From: Cryptosporangium minutisporangium
GTDB taxonomy: Bacteria; Actinomycetota; Actinomycetes; Mycobacteriales; Cryptosporangiaceae
Direction of reading: 5' to 3'
NCBI RefSeq assembly: GCF_039536245.1
Contig: NZ_BAAAYN010000004.1
Location: 202,914-266,913, forward strand
DNA length: 64,000 bases
Shown: positions 25,895 to 32,858 of the stretch, piece by piece
Layout: each line of letters begins with the position of its first letter
How positions within the stretch are numbered: the stretch's first letter is position 1
Position numbers and translations under genes: made by a program
The notes under the pieces: generated by a model
What the model was told of the DNA's origin: nothing
Database searches by the model: none
What the model saw: only the letters and a program-made list of their open reading frames with translations

Positions 25895-26748
25895 CCTCTG
25901 CCCACACCACCGGCGTCAGCCGCACGGCCGTCATTCCCGCGCAGGCGAGGGCAGCGGAGACCCGGCGAAGCGACCGGCTGTTCACCGACCCCTACGCCCA
26001 GGCGTTCGTGGAGGCGGTCGGGTGGATCCAGGTCGCCGAGGCCGGGCGGCTCAACCAGGAGCATTTTGTTCTCCGGACCCGCTTCTTCGACGACTACTTG
26101 ACGTCCGCGTCGTCCTCCGGCTGCCAGCAGGCGGTCGTGCTCGCCGCCGGCCTCGACACGCGCGCCTTTCGGTTGCCGTGGCCGACGGGCTTCCGGTTCT
26201 TCGAGGTCGATCTGCCCGCGCTGAGCGGGTTCAAGGCCGCGGTGCTGGGCGCGCACCGGGCCACGCCGACCTGCGACCGCCGGGTGGTGATCAGCGACCT
26301 CCGCGAGGAGTGGGCGGCCGATCTGATCGCCGCCGGTTTCGACCCGGCAGCGCCCACGGCCTGGCTGATCGAGGGCCTGATGATGTACCTGGAGCCCGGC
26401 GACAACGACCGGCTGGTGAAGGAGGTCGATCGCCTGTCGGCACCGGGCAGCCGGATCGCGCTCGAGCACGTCAACCGAGCCTATGTGGATCTTCCGGAGA
26501 TGCGGGCGGTCCACGAGCGGCTGACGCGGGTCGGTGCCGCCTGGCGGTCGACGCTCGAGGATCCGACCGGCTGGCTGGCCGACTTCGGCTGGCGGTCCCA
26601 GGTCACCCCGCAGACCGCCTTGGCCGCGGCCCACGGCCGGCCGGTGCCCCCGCTCACCGATCCGGACCGGGTCGGCGCGGCGCGCATGTGGCTGGTCAGT
26701 GGCGTCCGCGGCGACCGGCCCGAGGACCGCTCAGACCATCGGTGGTAG
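25891..26748 (+). CDS. SAM-dependent methyltransferase (leucine carboxyl methyltransferase-like)
   Basis: A 285-residue member of the LCMT/TIGR00027-type methyltransferase family common in actinobacteria. Features are AIPAQARAAE-like VIPAQARAAETRRSDRLFTD, the SAM-binding VLAAGLDTRAFRLPWP, the acidic turn FFEVDLPALSGFK, and the post-motif TAWLIEGLMMYLE. It is translationally coupled to the FAD monooxygenase, so O-methylation of a hydroxyl made by that enzyme is a reasonable inference. The 3' end overlaps the convergent TetR gene by 18 bp. Confidence 0.88.
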   Translation: MTSAHTTGVSRTAVIPAQARAAETRRSDRLFTDPYAQAFVEAVGWIQVAEAGRLNQEHFVLRTRFFDDYLTSASSSGCQQAVVLAAGLDTRAFRLPWPTGFRFFEVDLPALSGFKAAVLGAHRATPTCDRRVVISDLREEWAADLIAAGFDPAAPTAWLIEGLMMYLEPGDNDRLVKEVDRLSAPGSRIALEHVNRAYVDLPEMRAVHERLTRVGAAWRSTLEDPTGWLADFGWRSQVTPQTALAAAHGRPVPPLTDPDRVGAARMWLVSGVRGDRPEDRSDHRW

Positions 26749-27405
26749 CAGCGCGTAGGTGAGCTGGTCGGCGAGGAACGCGGCGTAACGCTCGCCCGTC
26801 CAGCCGCGTTCGCGCACCAGCGTCAGGTAGAGCTCCGGTTCGTTGAGGCCGTAGATGACGTCCGCGGCGTCCTCCGGGGTGAGCCCGGCCCGCAGTCCGT
26901 CGAGCTCCGCCAGCCGTCGGGCCGTCATCAGCGCGCCGAAGTACCGCTGCTTGGGCGCGACGTCCTGCAGTTCGGCCAGCGCCGGATCGGCGGCCGCCTT
27001 CAACGCCCGGTCGATCGGCGCGAGCCGGGTGTTGACCCGCAGGTAGTTCCCCGCCTGCAGGCGGATCAGCTCGCGCGGGTCGGTCTGGGCCATCGCGTGG
27101 CGCATCCAGGGGCGCTCCGGAATCGGCACCGGCTCGTCGTCGCCGGCGATCGCGACGTCCCGGGCCTCCTTGAGCAGCTGCGGCTTGCCGCCCGGCACCG
27201 CGGTGAACACCGTGGGCCGAGCCACGCCCGCCCGGGCGGCGATCGCCTCGATCGTCGTGCCCGCGTAGCCGTGGGCGCTGAACAGCTCGATCGCCGCGGT
27301 GATCACGGCCAGCCGGGTCTGCCGGGCCTTCTGCGAGCGCAGTGGGTACTTCTCGGCCTTCTCGCTATCAGGGTTGACGCTTGACACAACCCGGAGTCTA
27401 CTCAT
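26731..27405 (-). CDS. TetR-family regulator
   Basis: A 224-residue regulator with an N-terminal helix-turn-helix at about 25-75: RQTRLAVITAAIELFSAHGY, then AGTTIEAIAARAGVARPTVF. The C-terminal ligand-binding domain starts near 90. The ATG at 27405 (MSRLRVVSS) lies inside the first of two operator copies (27395-27429), which suggests tight autoregulation. It diverges from the SnoaL-like gene, so it probably controls both. An upstream ATG at 27468 is in frame but would cross both operators and the divergent start. Confidence 0.9.
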   Translation of the reverse strand: MSRLRVVSSVNPDSEKAEKYPLRSQKARQTRLAVITAAIELFSAHGYAGTTIEAIAARAGVARPTVFTAVPGGKPQLLKEARDVAIAGDDEPVPIPERPWMRHAMAQTDPRELIRLQAGNYLRVNTRLAPIDRALKAAADPALAELQDVAPKQRYFGALMTARRLAELDGLRAGLTPEDAADVIYGLNEPELYLTLVRERGWTGERYAAFLADQLTYALLPPMV

Positions 27406-27429
27406 AGACCCACAGTCTAATAATAGACT
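27395..27429. promoter_or_regulatory. Tandem TetR-type operator
   Basis: Two copies of AGTCTA-N4-TAGAC[C/T] stand at 27395-27410 (AGTCTACTCATAGACC) and 27414-27429 (AGTCTAATAATAGACT), offset by 19 bp. The left copy covers the ATG of the TetR gene; the right copy is 25 bp before the ATG of the SnoaL-like gene. The spacing fits two dimers on nearly the same face over two helical turns. Confidence 0.8.
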
Positions 27430-27454
27430 CCAGGTATTGCTAAGTGAGGCGACG

Positions 27455-28027
27455 ATGTCCCGCGACACCGAACAACTCGTGCTCGATCAATTCACCGGCA
27501 CGGCCGCCGGTGACCTGGCCACCCTCCAGGCCTGCACTCACCCCGAATTCGTCAACCGAGAAGCCGCCGACGAGCCGCCCGCCTGCGCGCAGCTCGGCGT
27601 GCCCGGCATCTGGGCGACCAGCGCCTGGCTCCGCTCGGCGTTCGACCTGCGCATCGATCCGATCGAGATCCAAACCAGGGGCGACCGGGTGATGGCGCAC
27701 GTCTGGATGCGCGGAACGCAGCACGGGCCGTTCGTCGTCTTCCCGCAGCGCGCCCGTCCGACGGCCTTCCCCCCGACCGGGCGCGCGTTCGAAGTCCGTC
27801 AACTGCACACGTTCGGCGTCCGCGACGGCCTCCTCGTCGAGCACCAGGCGGTCCGTGACGACCTGGGGATGATGACGCAGCTCGGCCACCTCCCCCCGTC
27901 GCCGGCGGCTCTGCTGCGCATGGCTCGCTACACCCTCAGTGGACAGGCGGGACGGGCGGTCAAACGGGCGATCGAGATCGCCGAGCACGCCGCCCGCGAG
28001 GCCCAGCCGCAGCCGTCCAGGGCGTGA
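27455..28027 (+). CDS. SnoaL-like / NTF2-fold protein
   Basis: A 190-residue protein whose first 145 residues show the SnoaL-like cone fold pattern: LVLDQFTGTAAGDLATLQAC, then GVPGIWATSAWLRSAFDLRI, then VMAHVWMRGTQHGPFVVFPQ and FEVRQLHTFGVRDGLLVEHQ. The family includes polyketide cyclases but also many catabolic and stress proteins. The C-terminal 45 residues are a basic helix. It lies divergent to the TetR gene behind a double operator. It may be a cyclase for the neighbouring polyketide, or an unrelated stress gene under its own repressor. Confidence 0.75.
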   Translation: MSRDTEQLVLDQFTGTAAGDLATLQACTHPEFVNREAADEPPACAQLGVPGIWATSAWLRSAFDLRIDPIEIQTRGDRVMAHVWMRGTQHGPFVVFPQRARPTAFPPTGRAFEVRQLHTFGVRDGLLVEHQAVRDDLGMMTQLGHLPPSPAALLRMARYTLSGQAGRAVKRAIEIAEHAAREAQPQPSRA

Positions 28028-28177
28028 CCGAGCCGGCCCAGGACCTGACCCGCACCCACCGCCGGCAGGCGGAGCCGGTACCCCCGGTTCCGGCCGTTGC
28101 GATGCAGCTGGAACCGGCGGCCGCGCTACCCTGACGAGCGTCGGCTCAGCCCATGTCGCGCGCTCGGGAGGTGCCTC

Positions 28178-28298
28178 ATGACCGGGATGGTGGCACCCGC
28201 CTGGATGCACGAACAGCTCACCGCCGAGCAGTATTTACACCGGCGTCATTCAGGTCTCCGCACCGTTCGCGCTGGAGATCGACCTCAGCCACAGCTAG
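28178..28298 (+). pseudogene. Remnant of a Uma2-family gene (both ends kept, middle lost)
   Basis: The frame from 28178 encodes MTGMVAPAWMHEQLTAEQYL, the N-terminus of Uma2-family (DUF820) nuclease-like proteins. After CAGTAT the +1 frame continues YTGVIQVSAPFALEIDLSHS and stops at 28298; this is the usual C-terminus (Gly-Val-hydrophobic...PFxLEIDL). About 150 residues, including the PD-(D/E)XK core, are missing. The gene keeps its ribosome site and stop but only about 40 codons. The 28028-28177 stretch upstream holds nothing recognisable. Confidence 0.75.
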
Positions 28299-28327
28299 GC
28301 AGAGCACGTCTCGACGCAGGTCAACGC

Positions 28328-28359
28328 AGCAGGCCCGGAGCGGATGCTCCGGGCCTGCT
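28328..28359. terminator. Bidirectional hairpin terminator
   Basis: A 14-bp perfect stem (AGCAGGCCCGGAGC with its complement) and a GGAT loop. It lies between the Uma2 remnant and the convergent DUF6069-like gene (stop at 28395). No T-run follows on either side. Confidence 0.75.
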
Positions 28360-28394
28360 GACGTCTGACGGTCGCATCGCCGCACGAGCACCGC

Positions 28395-28832
28395 TCAGGG
28401 GCGCAGCCGCTGCGCGATCGCGGGGATGACGATCGCGGCCGCGACCAGGTGGGTGACCATCAGCAGAACCTTGGTGCTGGACGCGGCGTCGGCGATCAGG
28501 TCCGGGACCAGGGACAGCACGGTGAGCGCCACGGTGGTGCGGAAGAAGGTACGGCGGGGGTGCCGCGCGAACCGGCGGAGCGCGACGGCGAGGACCAGGC
28601 CGACGAGCGAAAACAGGGCGGTCAGCGTGGCGAACCCGGGCACCGGGATGGGCTCACCGGCGATGTCCAGGCTGATCCCGGCCGCGTGGCCGGCCGCCGC
28701 GACGACGGGGGTGGCGACGCTCGCCGTGGCCGTGGCGACGATGCCGGCCAGAACCAGCGAACGGAGCGAGGGCGCGGCCGAAGCGGTCACGGCGGTGGCG
28801 GTCGGGGCGGCGGTGTGCGCGGTGGTGGTCAT
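28395..28832 (-). CDS. DUF6069-like four-helix membrane protein
   Basis: A 145-residue protein. After an Ala/Thr-rich start (MTTTAHTAAPTATAVTASAA) come four hydrophobic helices: SLVLAGIVATATASVATPVVAAA; FATLTALFSLVGLVLAVALRRFA; TFFRTTVALTVLSLVPDLIA; VLLMVTHLVAAAIVIPAIAQRL. The pattern with PVPGFATLTALFSLVGL matches DUF6069-type proteins of actinobacteria, whose function is unknown. The ATG at 28832 has a GGAGG-like site upstream; in-frame sequence above it is not convincing. The 28833-29060 gap upstream holds its promoter and no gene. Confidence 0.75.
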   Translation of the reverse strand: MTTTAHTAAPTATAVTASAAPSLRSLVLAGIVATATASVATPVVAAAGHAAGISLDIAGEPIPVPGFATLTALFSLVGLVLAVALRRFARHPRRTFFRTTVALTVLSLVPDLIADAASSTKVLLMVTHLVAAAIVIPAIAQRLRP

Positions 28833-29060
28833 GACGGGCCTCCGATGCGGCGTCGGACCGGTCCTGCGCCGGTCTCTCGTCAGCACTACGAAGCCACCGA
28901 GCCGACTACGACACCCCGACGAAAACTTTTTCGCGGACGGCGCCCCGTCGAAGAATTCAGTCGCCATCGGCGCCGGATCCTCGCGGCGTCGCCACGCGTT
29001 CCCCGCCCCCGGGCGCGACGGCCCCGGCGTTTCGACGAATCTCGTGTCCGGTCCAGCGAG

Positions 29061-30260
29061 CTAGCGCCGCACGTGCGGCTCGAGCAATCCGATGAGCTGC
29101 TGGGCCTTGGCGATGTCCGCGGCGGCACCGGCCCCGTACGGCTCGTGGTCGCGGAGCGCTGCTCGGGCGTAGGCGAGGGCTTCCGCCTGGTAGCCGGGGA
29201 CCTGGGCGAGCAGGAGCGCGATGTTGCACCGGGCGACTCCGGCGCCGTGTCGGTCGTCGCTCTGCTCGCGGTAGGTGATCGTGGTCTGCCAATGGTGGAG
29301 CGCGGCGTCGGCGTTGCCGGCGCTGGCCTCGATGACGCCGAGCTGGTTGTGGCCGGTGGCCAAGTCGTCGGTGGCGTCGGCCGGACAGAGATCCAGTGCC
29401 TGCTGACAGAGGGCGCGGGCGGTGGCCAGGTGTTCTTGGGCTCGCCGTTGCCCGGCGGCGCTCTGGACGTCGGCGAAGAACCGTTCGAGGGCGATCCGGC
29501 CCAGCTGCCCCAGCACGCCGGCGAGGGTCTTGCGGTCGTGGGCCGGGATGAGTCGCTGAGCCTCCCGGTAGGCCCGTTCCGCCTGGTCGAGGTTCCGCAC
29601 GGCAGGGACGTTGAGATAGGCCGTGCCGATGTTGAACCACGTGCGGGCTTCCGCGGCCGCGTCGCCGATCTGCTGGTCGAATCCGGCGGCCTGACGGTAG
29701 TGGGTAAGGCAGTCGGCGCTGCCCTGCTCCCGGAGGATCTGACCGAGCTCGTGGTGGCTGGCGGCCAGGCTGCCTATCCGGTCGACGTCCCGGTCGGTGC
29801 GGCGTTCCGGAGAGGTGGCGAGGGCACCGGCGGCCCGGTCGTGGTTCCAGGCCAGGCGCAGGCGTGCGAGCTGCGCCGCGAGCCCGTACTTGCGGTCGTT
29901 GCGGGCGAGCTGGATCCGATACCCGGTGACGACGCTCCACTGCTCCTCCGCACCCGGACGCGGCCCGTCGGTCCGCGGATCGACGAGGTCGTCGACGAGC
30001 GAGCCCACGACGCGGGCCCAGCGGTCGCGGTGGCCCCGATGGTCGTAGAGCGTGCGCAGGCCCTGGGCGCAGCCGACCGCGGCCCGCCACCAGCGATGGG
30101 CCCTGGCGGTGGCGAGCGCCTGGAGAAGGTTGGCTTCCTCGGCCGCGAGGGTCTCGATGACGTCACCGTGTCCGGCCAGGTAGCGCTCCATGGCCGAGTC
30201 GCCGAGGTCGCCGTAGCGCTCGGCCTCCCTGCGGAGTTCCTCGAGCTCGGACCGTCCCAT
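29061..30260 (-). CDS. TPR-repeat protein resembling the C-terminal sensor of a STAND ATPase
   Basis: A 399-residue all-helical protein. The N-terminus (LRREAERYGDLGDSAMERYL) leads into a stretch typical of the region after NB-ARC/STAND modules (EEANLLQALATARAHRWWRA, then LRTLYDHRGHRDRWARVV). At least six TPR-like units follow (for example HHELGQILREQGSADCLTHY; FNIGTAYLNVPAVRNLDQAE; LGVIEASAGNADAALHHWQT; CNIALLLAQVPGYQAEALAY). There is no P-loop and no catalytic domain. It could be a stand-alone scaffold or a STAND protein that lost its ATPase half. It diverges from arsM, and the ArsR-like elements lie in between. Confidence 0.75.
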   Translation of the reverse strand: MGRSELEELRREAERYGDLGDSAMERYLAGHGDVIETLAAEEANLLQALATARAHRWWRAAVGCAQGLRTLYDHRGHRDRWARVVGSLVDDLVDPRTDGPRPGAEEQWSVVTGYRIQLARNDRKYGLAAQLARLRLAWNHDRAAGALATSPERRTDRDVDRIGSLAASHHELGQILREQGSADCLTHYRQAAGFDQQIGDAAAEARTWFNIGTAYLNVPAVRNLDQAERAYREAQRLIPAHDRKTLAGVLGQLGRIALERFFADVQSAAGQRRAQEHLATARALCQQALDLCPADATDDLATGHNQLGVIEASAGNADAALHHWQTTITYREQSDDRHGAGVARCNIALLLAQVPGYQAEALAYARAALRDHEPYGAGAAADIAKAQQLIGLLEPHVRR

Positions 30261-30332
30261 GCCGACCTCCGAAGTGCCGCCGCGGTCGCTGGGCCTCGAC
30301 GGTAGCCAGTCCTCGCACATCTGCGCTCGAAG

Positions 30333-30393
30333 ATATTGACGTTCATCGATACGTGGACCACAGTAGGACGCATCGAAACTCATCGATATCAAT
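30333..30393. promoter_or_regulatory. ArsR-type operator region of arsM
   Basis: Positions 30333-30353 read, on the minus strand, CGTATCGATGAACGTCAATA, almost the same as the elements at 37053 and 37090 near arsR. Two further CATCGA elements follow (CATCGAAACTCATCGATATC at 30371-30390), just before the arsM ribosome site GGAGG at 30398. Shared elements suggest that the arsR product at 37130 controls arsM in trans. Confidence 0.65.
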
Positions 30394-30407
30394 GAGCGGA
30401 GGACCTC

Positions 30408-31319
30408 ATGGTCGAGAACACAGTGCGCGAGCAGGTACGGCAGCGGTACGCCGCGGCTGCCCTGGCGGTGACCGCGAGCGGGGACGAGCGGGCCTCCTGT
30501 TGCGGGCCGGCCGCGGCGACGGAGATCGACGAACGGTTCGGCGCCGGCCTCTACGGCGACGACGTCGCGGGCCTGCCCGCGGAGGCGGTCGCGGCGTCCC
30601 TCGGGTGCGGCAATCCGCTGGCGGTCGCCGAGCTCGCGCCCGGCGAGCGGGTCCTCGACCTGGGCTCCGGCGGGGGCATCGACGTGCTGCTCTCCGCGCG
30701 GCGGGTCGGCCCGACCGGCAAGGCGTACGGCCTGGACATGACCGAGGAGATGCTCGCGTTGGCGCGCGCCAACGCGGCGAAGGCCGGCGCGACGAACGTC
30801 GAGTTCCTCAAGGGACAGATCGAGGCGATTCCGCTGCCGGCCGGCTCGGTGGACGTGGTGATCTCGAACTGCGTGATCAACCTGTCCACCGACAAGCCCG
30901 CGGTGCTCGCGGAGATGTTCCGGGTGCTCGCGCCGGGCGGACGGATCGGGATCAGCGACGTCGTCGCCGAGGACCACCTGAGCCCGGCCGATCGGGCCGA
31001 GCGCGGCAGTTACGTCGAGTGCATCGCCGGGGCGCTCTCCCGCGCCGAGTACCTCGACGGGCTGGCGGCGGCGGGGTTCGCCGACGCGTCCGTGACGTTC
31101 ACGCACGAAGCCGCGCCCGGCCTGCACGGCGCGATCGTCCGCGCCACCAAGCCGGCGGGCAGCGAGCCGCACGCCGGCGCACCCGCGGCGGCGGCAGAGG
31201 CGGGCGAGGACGCGAGCGGCTGCTGCGGACCGGCGGTCCAGCAGAATTGCTGCGCTCCCTCGGCGAAGAGCGAGTGCTGCGGCGACCAGCACAGCCCCGG
31301 TCAGTGCGGCTGCCAGTGA
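30408..31319 (+). CDS. arsM: Arsenite S-adenosylmethionine methyltransferase
   Basis: A 303-residue ArsM. The N-terminus carries a CC pair (ERASCCGPAAATEIDERFGA). The SAM site is VLDLGSGGGIDVLLSARRVG. The As(III)-binding cysteines are in PAEAVAASLGCGNPLAVAEL (N-terminal side), ISNCVINLSTDK, and ERGSYVECIAGALS. The C-terminal 40 residues form a Cys-rich tail (SGCCGP...NCCAPSAKSECCGDQH). It turns As(III) into methylated, finally volatile, arsenicals. Start ATG with GGAGGACCTC upstream. The ArsR-like operators in front and the related cluster at 34.5-37.5 kb support an arsenic-inducible role. Confidence 0.95.
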   Translation: MVENTVREQVRQRYAAAALAVTASGDERASCCGPAAATEIDERFGAGLYGDDVAGLPAEAVAASLGCGNPLAVAELAPGERVLDLGSGGGIDVLLSARRVGPTGKAYGLDMTEEMLALARANAAKAGATNVEFLKGQIEAIPLPAGSVDVVISNCVINLSTDKPAVLAEMFRVLAPGGRIGISDVVAEDHLSPADRAERGSYVECIAGALSRAEYLDGLAAAGFADASVTFTHEAAPGLHGAIVRATKPAGSEPHAGAPAAAAEAGEDASGCCGPAVQQNCCAPSAKSECCGDQHSPGQCGCQ

Positions 31320-31330
31320 ATCGGCTATCT

Positions 31331-31372
31331 CCCGGCCCGACCGCATTCGAAAATGGGAGCGGCCGGGCCGGG
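31331..31372 (+). terminator. Terminator after arsM
   Basis: A 14-bp stem with one mismatch (CCCGGCCCGACCGC against GCGGCCGGGCCGGG) and a 14-nt loop, 11 bp after the arsM stop. It isolates arsM from the MerR-type promoter downstream. Confidence 0.7.
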
Positions 31373-31394
31373 CCGCACCGGGCTGCGGTCAGGC

Positions 31395-31425
31395 TTGCAT
31401 TCGGTACCTAGGTACAGGCTTACGG
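31395..31425 (+). promoter_or_regulatory. MerR-type promoter with 19-bp spacer
   Basis: A -35-like TTGCAT (31395-31400) and a -10-like TTACGG (31420-31425) are 19 bp apart, the over-long spacing that MerR-family activators correct by twisting DNA. The spacer holds a perfect 12-bp palindrome GTACCTAGGTAC (31404-31415). It reads toward the gene at 31480. No merR gene lies nearby in the window. Confidence 0.7.
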
Positions 31426-31479
31426 TCGAGTGGACGGCGCCGCACTGGTGCCCGAACCCACTGCCCGAAGGAGCCCGCG

Positions 31480-31824
31480 ATGTCGTTCGATATCCCCGAG
31501 GCGTGCACACTGCCCACCGCCGAGCGGCCGCTGCGGCTGGCCGAGTTCGATGACCTGTTCGCCACGGCCGTGCGCCGGGTGGAGTCGGTCAGCGCCACCC
31601 ACGCCCGGATGTACCTCACCGGCCCGGCCGGGCTCACGGCCACCGTGCGGGACCTGACTGCGCGGGAAACCGAGTGCTGCTCGTTCTTCGCTTTCACCAC
31701 CCACCCGGAGCAGGCGACCGACGGCGAGGCCGTGCTCCTCGACGTCGAGGTCCCGGCGGCCCACGCTGACGTGCTGGCGTCCCTCACCCAGCGCGCCAGC
31801 GCCGTCTGGTCCGCGCCGACCTGA
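31480..31824 (+). CDS. Small conserved protein with an ECCSFF motif, possibly metal-responsive
   Basis: A 114-residue soluble protein. It begins MSFDIPEACTLPTAERPLRL and continues AEFDDLFATAVRRVESVSAT. A central motif, RDLTARETECCSFFAF, carries an adjacent Cys pair. Proteins of this kind are often found near MerR- or ArsR-type resistance genes in actinobacteria, but I cannot name a function. It stands 55 bp behind a MerR-type promoter and 55 bp before a membrane protein with a similar Cys pair, so the two are probably a metal(loid)-induced operon. The ribosome site is AAGGAG. Confidence 0.75.
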   Translation: MSFDIPEACTLPTAERPLRLAEFDDLFATAVRRVESVSATHARMYLTGPAGLTATVRDLTARETECCSFFAFTTHPEQATDGEAVLLDVEVPAAHADVLASLTQRASAVWSAPT

Positions 31825-31879
31825 CGGCCGTGGATTCCGCCTGTTGCCTGCCCACCGACACCAGAACGGAACCGCCCGT

Positions 31880-32212
31880 ATGACCACGACATCGACCCGC
31901 CCGAGCCTGCCCGTCCTGAACCACGACGCCCCGGCCGCACCGTCCAAGCGTGGCCGGGTGCTCACCTGGCTCACCGCCTCGGCCGCCACGATCACCGGGG
32001 GCCTGGGAGTACTGATCGCGTGCGCCGCGTGCTGCCTGCCGCTGCTGGTCGGCGCCGGGTTCCTCACCGGCGCCGCGGCTGCGGGCCTGCACAACGTGTT
32101 CCTCGGGTCCGGTGCCGCACTGATGCTTGCGGCCGGCGGACTACTACTGCTGCGTCGCCGCCGCACCCGACGCGCAGGCCAGTCCGGCTGCGGAGACAAC
32201 TGCGGGTGCTGA
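31880..32212 (+). CDS. Small membrane protein with Cys pair, MerT/MerF-like
   Basis: A 110-residue protein. The N-terminal 28 residues are cytosolic and Pro-rich. Two hydrophobic helices follow: VLTWLTASAATITGGLGVLI, continuing into ACAACCLPLLVGAGFLTGAA, and HNVFLGSGAALMLAAGGLLL. The CAACC motif in a membrane helix and the Cys-rich tail (SGCGDNCGC) are the features of small mercury or metal carriers (MerT, MerF, MerC groups), although overall similarity is weak. It is co-directional with the ECCSFF protein behind the MerR-type promoter. A start at 31844 is possible. Mercury transport is an inference. Confidence 0.65.
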   Translation: MTTTSTRPSLPVLNHDAPAAPSKRGRVLTWLTASAATITGGLGVLIACAACCLPLLVGAGFLTGAAAAGLHNVFLGSGAALMLAAGGLLLLRRRRTRRAGQSGCGDNCGC

Positions 32213-32321
32213 ACCGGCCCGGCGAGCCGCGGAGAACACCCGTGATGAATCGCGGCCGGCGGTGATCATGCCGAGGCGGCCTGCTGCGAGTGTGGTGATC
32301 CCGGCAAACCTCGCCGATAGC

Positions 32322-32566
32322 GTCCGCTCGGACAACACTGCGCAACGCACCGGCCCTACGTCGGTGACCCGACCTACGACGCGGTGCAACACCTGCGCAA
32401 CTGCGACCGCCTGCTCACCGACCCTGGCGGCCTCGTTCAGCGGATGGCCGACCTGCTCGACCTGGACTCCGACCGGCTCAGGCAGTGGGTGTTCGCCCGC
32501 TGCGTCCGGGAAGCCATCGACCATCCCGAGCTACGCGACGTCGCGTTGCGCTTGACCCCACGCTGA
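32322..32566 (+). pseudogene. C-terminal remnant of an APH(6)-type antibiotic kinase
   Basis: After an in-frame stop (TAG just upstream) the frame reads ...HRPYVGDPTYDAVQHLRNCD, then RLLTDPGGLVQRMADLLDLD and ARCVREAIDHPELRDVALRL. This is the C-terminal end of aminoglycoside 6-phosphotransferase / hydroxyurea kinase-like enzymes (the pattern PKPYVGDPTYDxxQHLLNC). Some 200 residues with the ATP site and catalytic Asp are absent, so it is a dead fragment. The 32213-32321 stretch before it shows no gene. Confidence 0.8.
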
Positions 32567-32576
32567 CGAGCATCAT

Positions 32577-32623
32577 TTGTCAGCTTCGGTTGACAAGTCT
32601 CGGTTGTCAGCTCAGGCTGACAA
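32577..32623. promoter_or_regulatory. Two perfect 20-bp operators in front of the HTH/Clp-N pair
   Basis: Operator 1 (32577-32596) is TTGTCAGCTTCGGTTGACAA and operator 2 (32604-32623) is TTGTCAGCTCAGGCTGACAA. Both are inverted repeats on TTGTCA...TGACAA, with centres 27 bp apart. Operator 2 ends one base before the ATG at 32625, so bound protein would block start of transcription or translation. The small HTH protein is the obvious candidate binder. Confidence 0.8.
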
Positions 32624-32624
32624 C

Positions 32625-32858
32625 ATGGCCGATGCGACTCGGTTGGCTGCGGCGGCAGCGCACGACGACCCAGAGGTCGGCCTGGCTGCGATCGTCGCGC
32701 TGCGCGAGTTGCTGGACCAGCTCGAAGCCCTGCAGGTGTCCTCAGCACGGGAACAGGGCTGGACCTGGGAGCGGATCGCTGCCGCGTTGGGCATCACCCG
32801 GCAGTCGGTGCACAAGAAATACGGGACACGGCGATTCCCGGGGCGGAGGCGGACATGA
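32625..32858 (+). CDS. Small helix-turn-helix protein
   Basis: A 77-residue protein: MADATRLAAAAAHDDPEVGL, a helix AIVALRELLDQLEALQVSSA, then a C-terminal helix-turn-helix WERIAAALGITRQSVHKKYG. Proteins like this are found in actinobacteria paired with Clp N-domain proteins, and here the stop overlaps the next start (ATGA). Two perfect palindromes lie directly in front of its ATG, pointing to autorepression. The HTH is C-terminal and the N-terminal helices probably dimerise. Confidence 0.85.
   Translation: MADATRLAAAAAHDDPEVGLAAIVALRELLDQLEALQVSSAREQGWTWERIAAALGITRQSVHKKYGTRRFPGRRRT

Noticed and set aside
28097..28429. Plus-strand 110-codon frame across the Uma2 remnant
   Set aside because: After the first 20 codons it reads out of frame through the true C-terminus and then the terminator; it is a by-product of the deletion.
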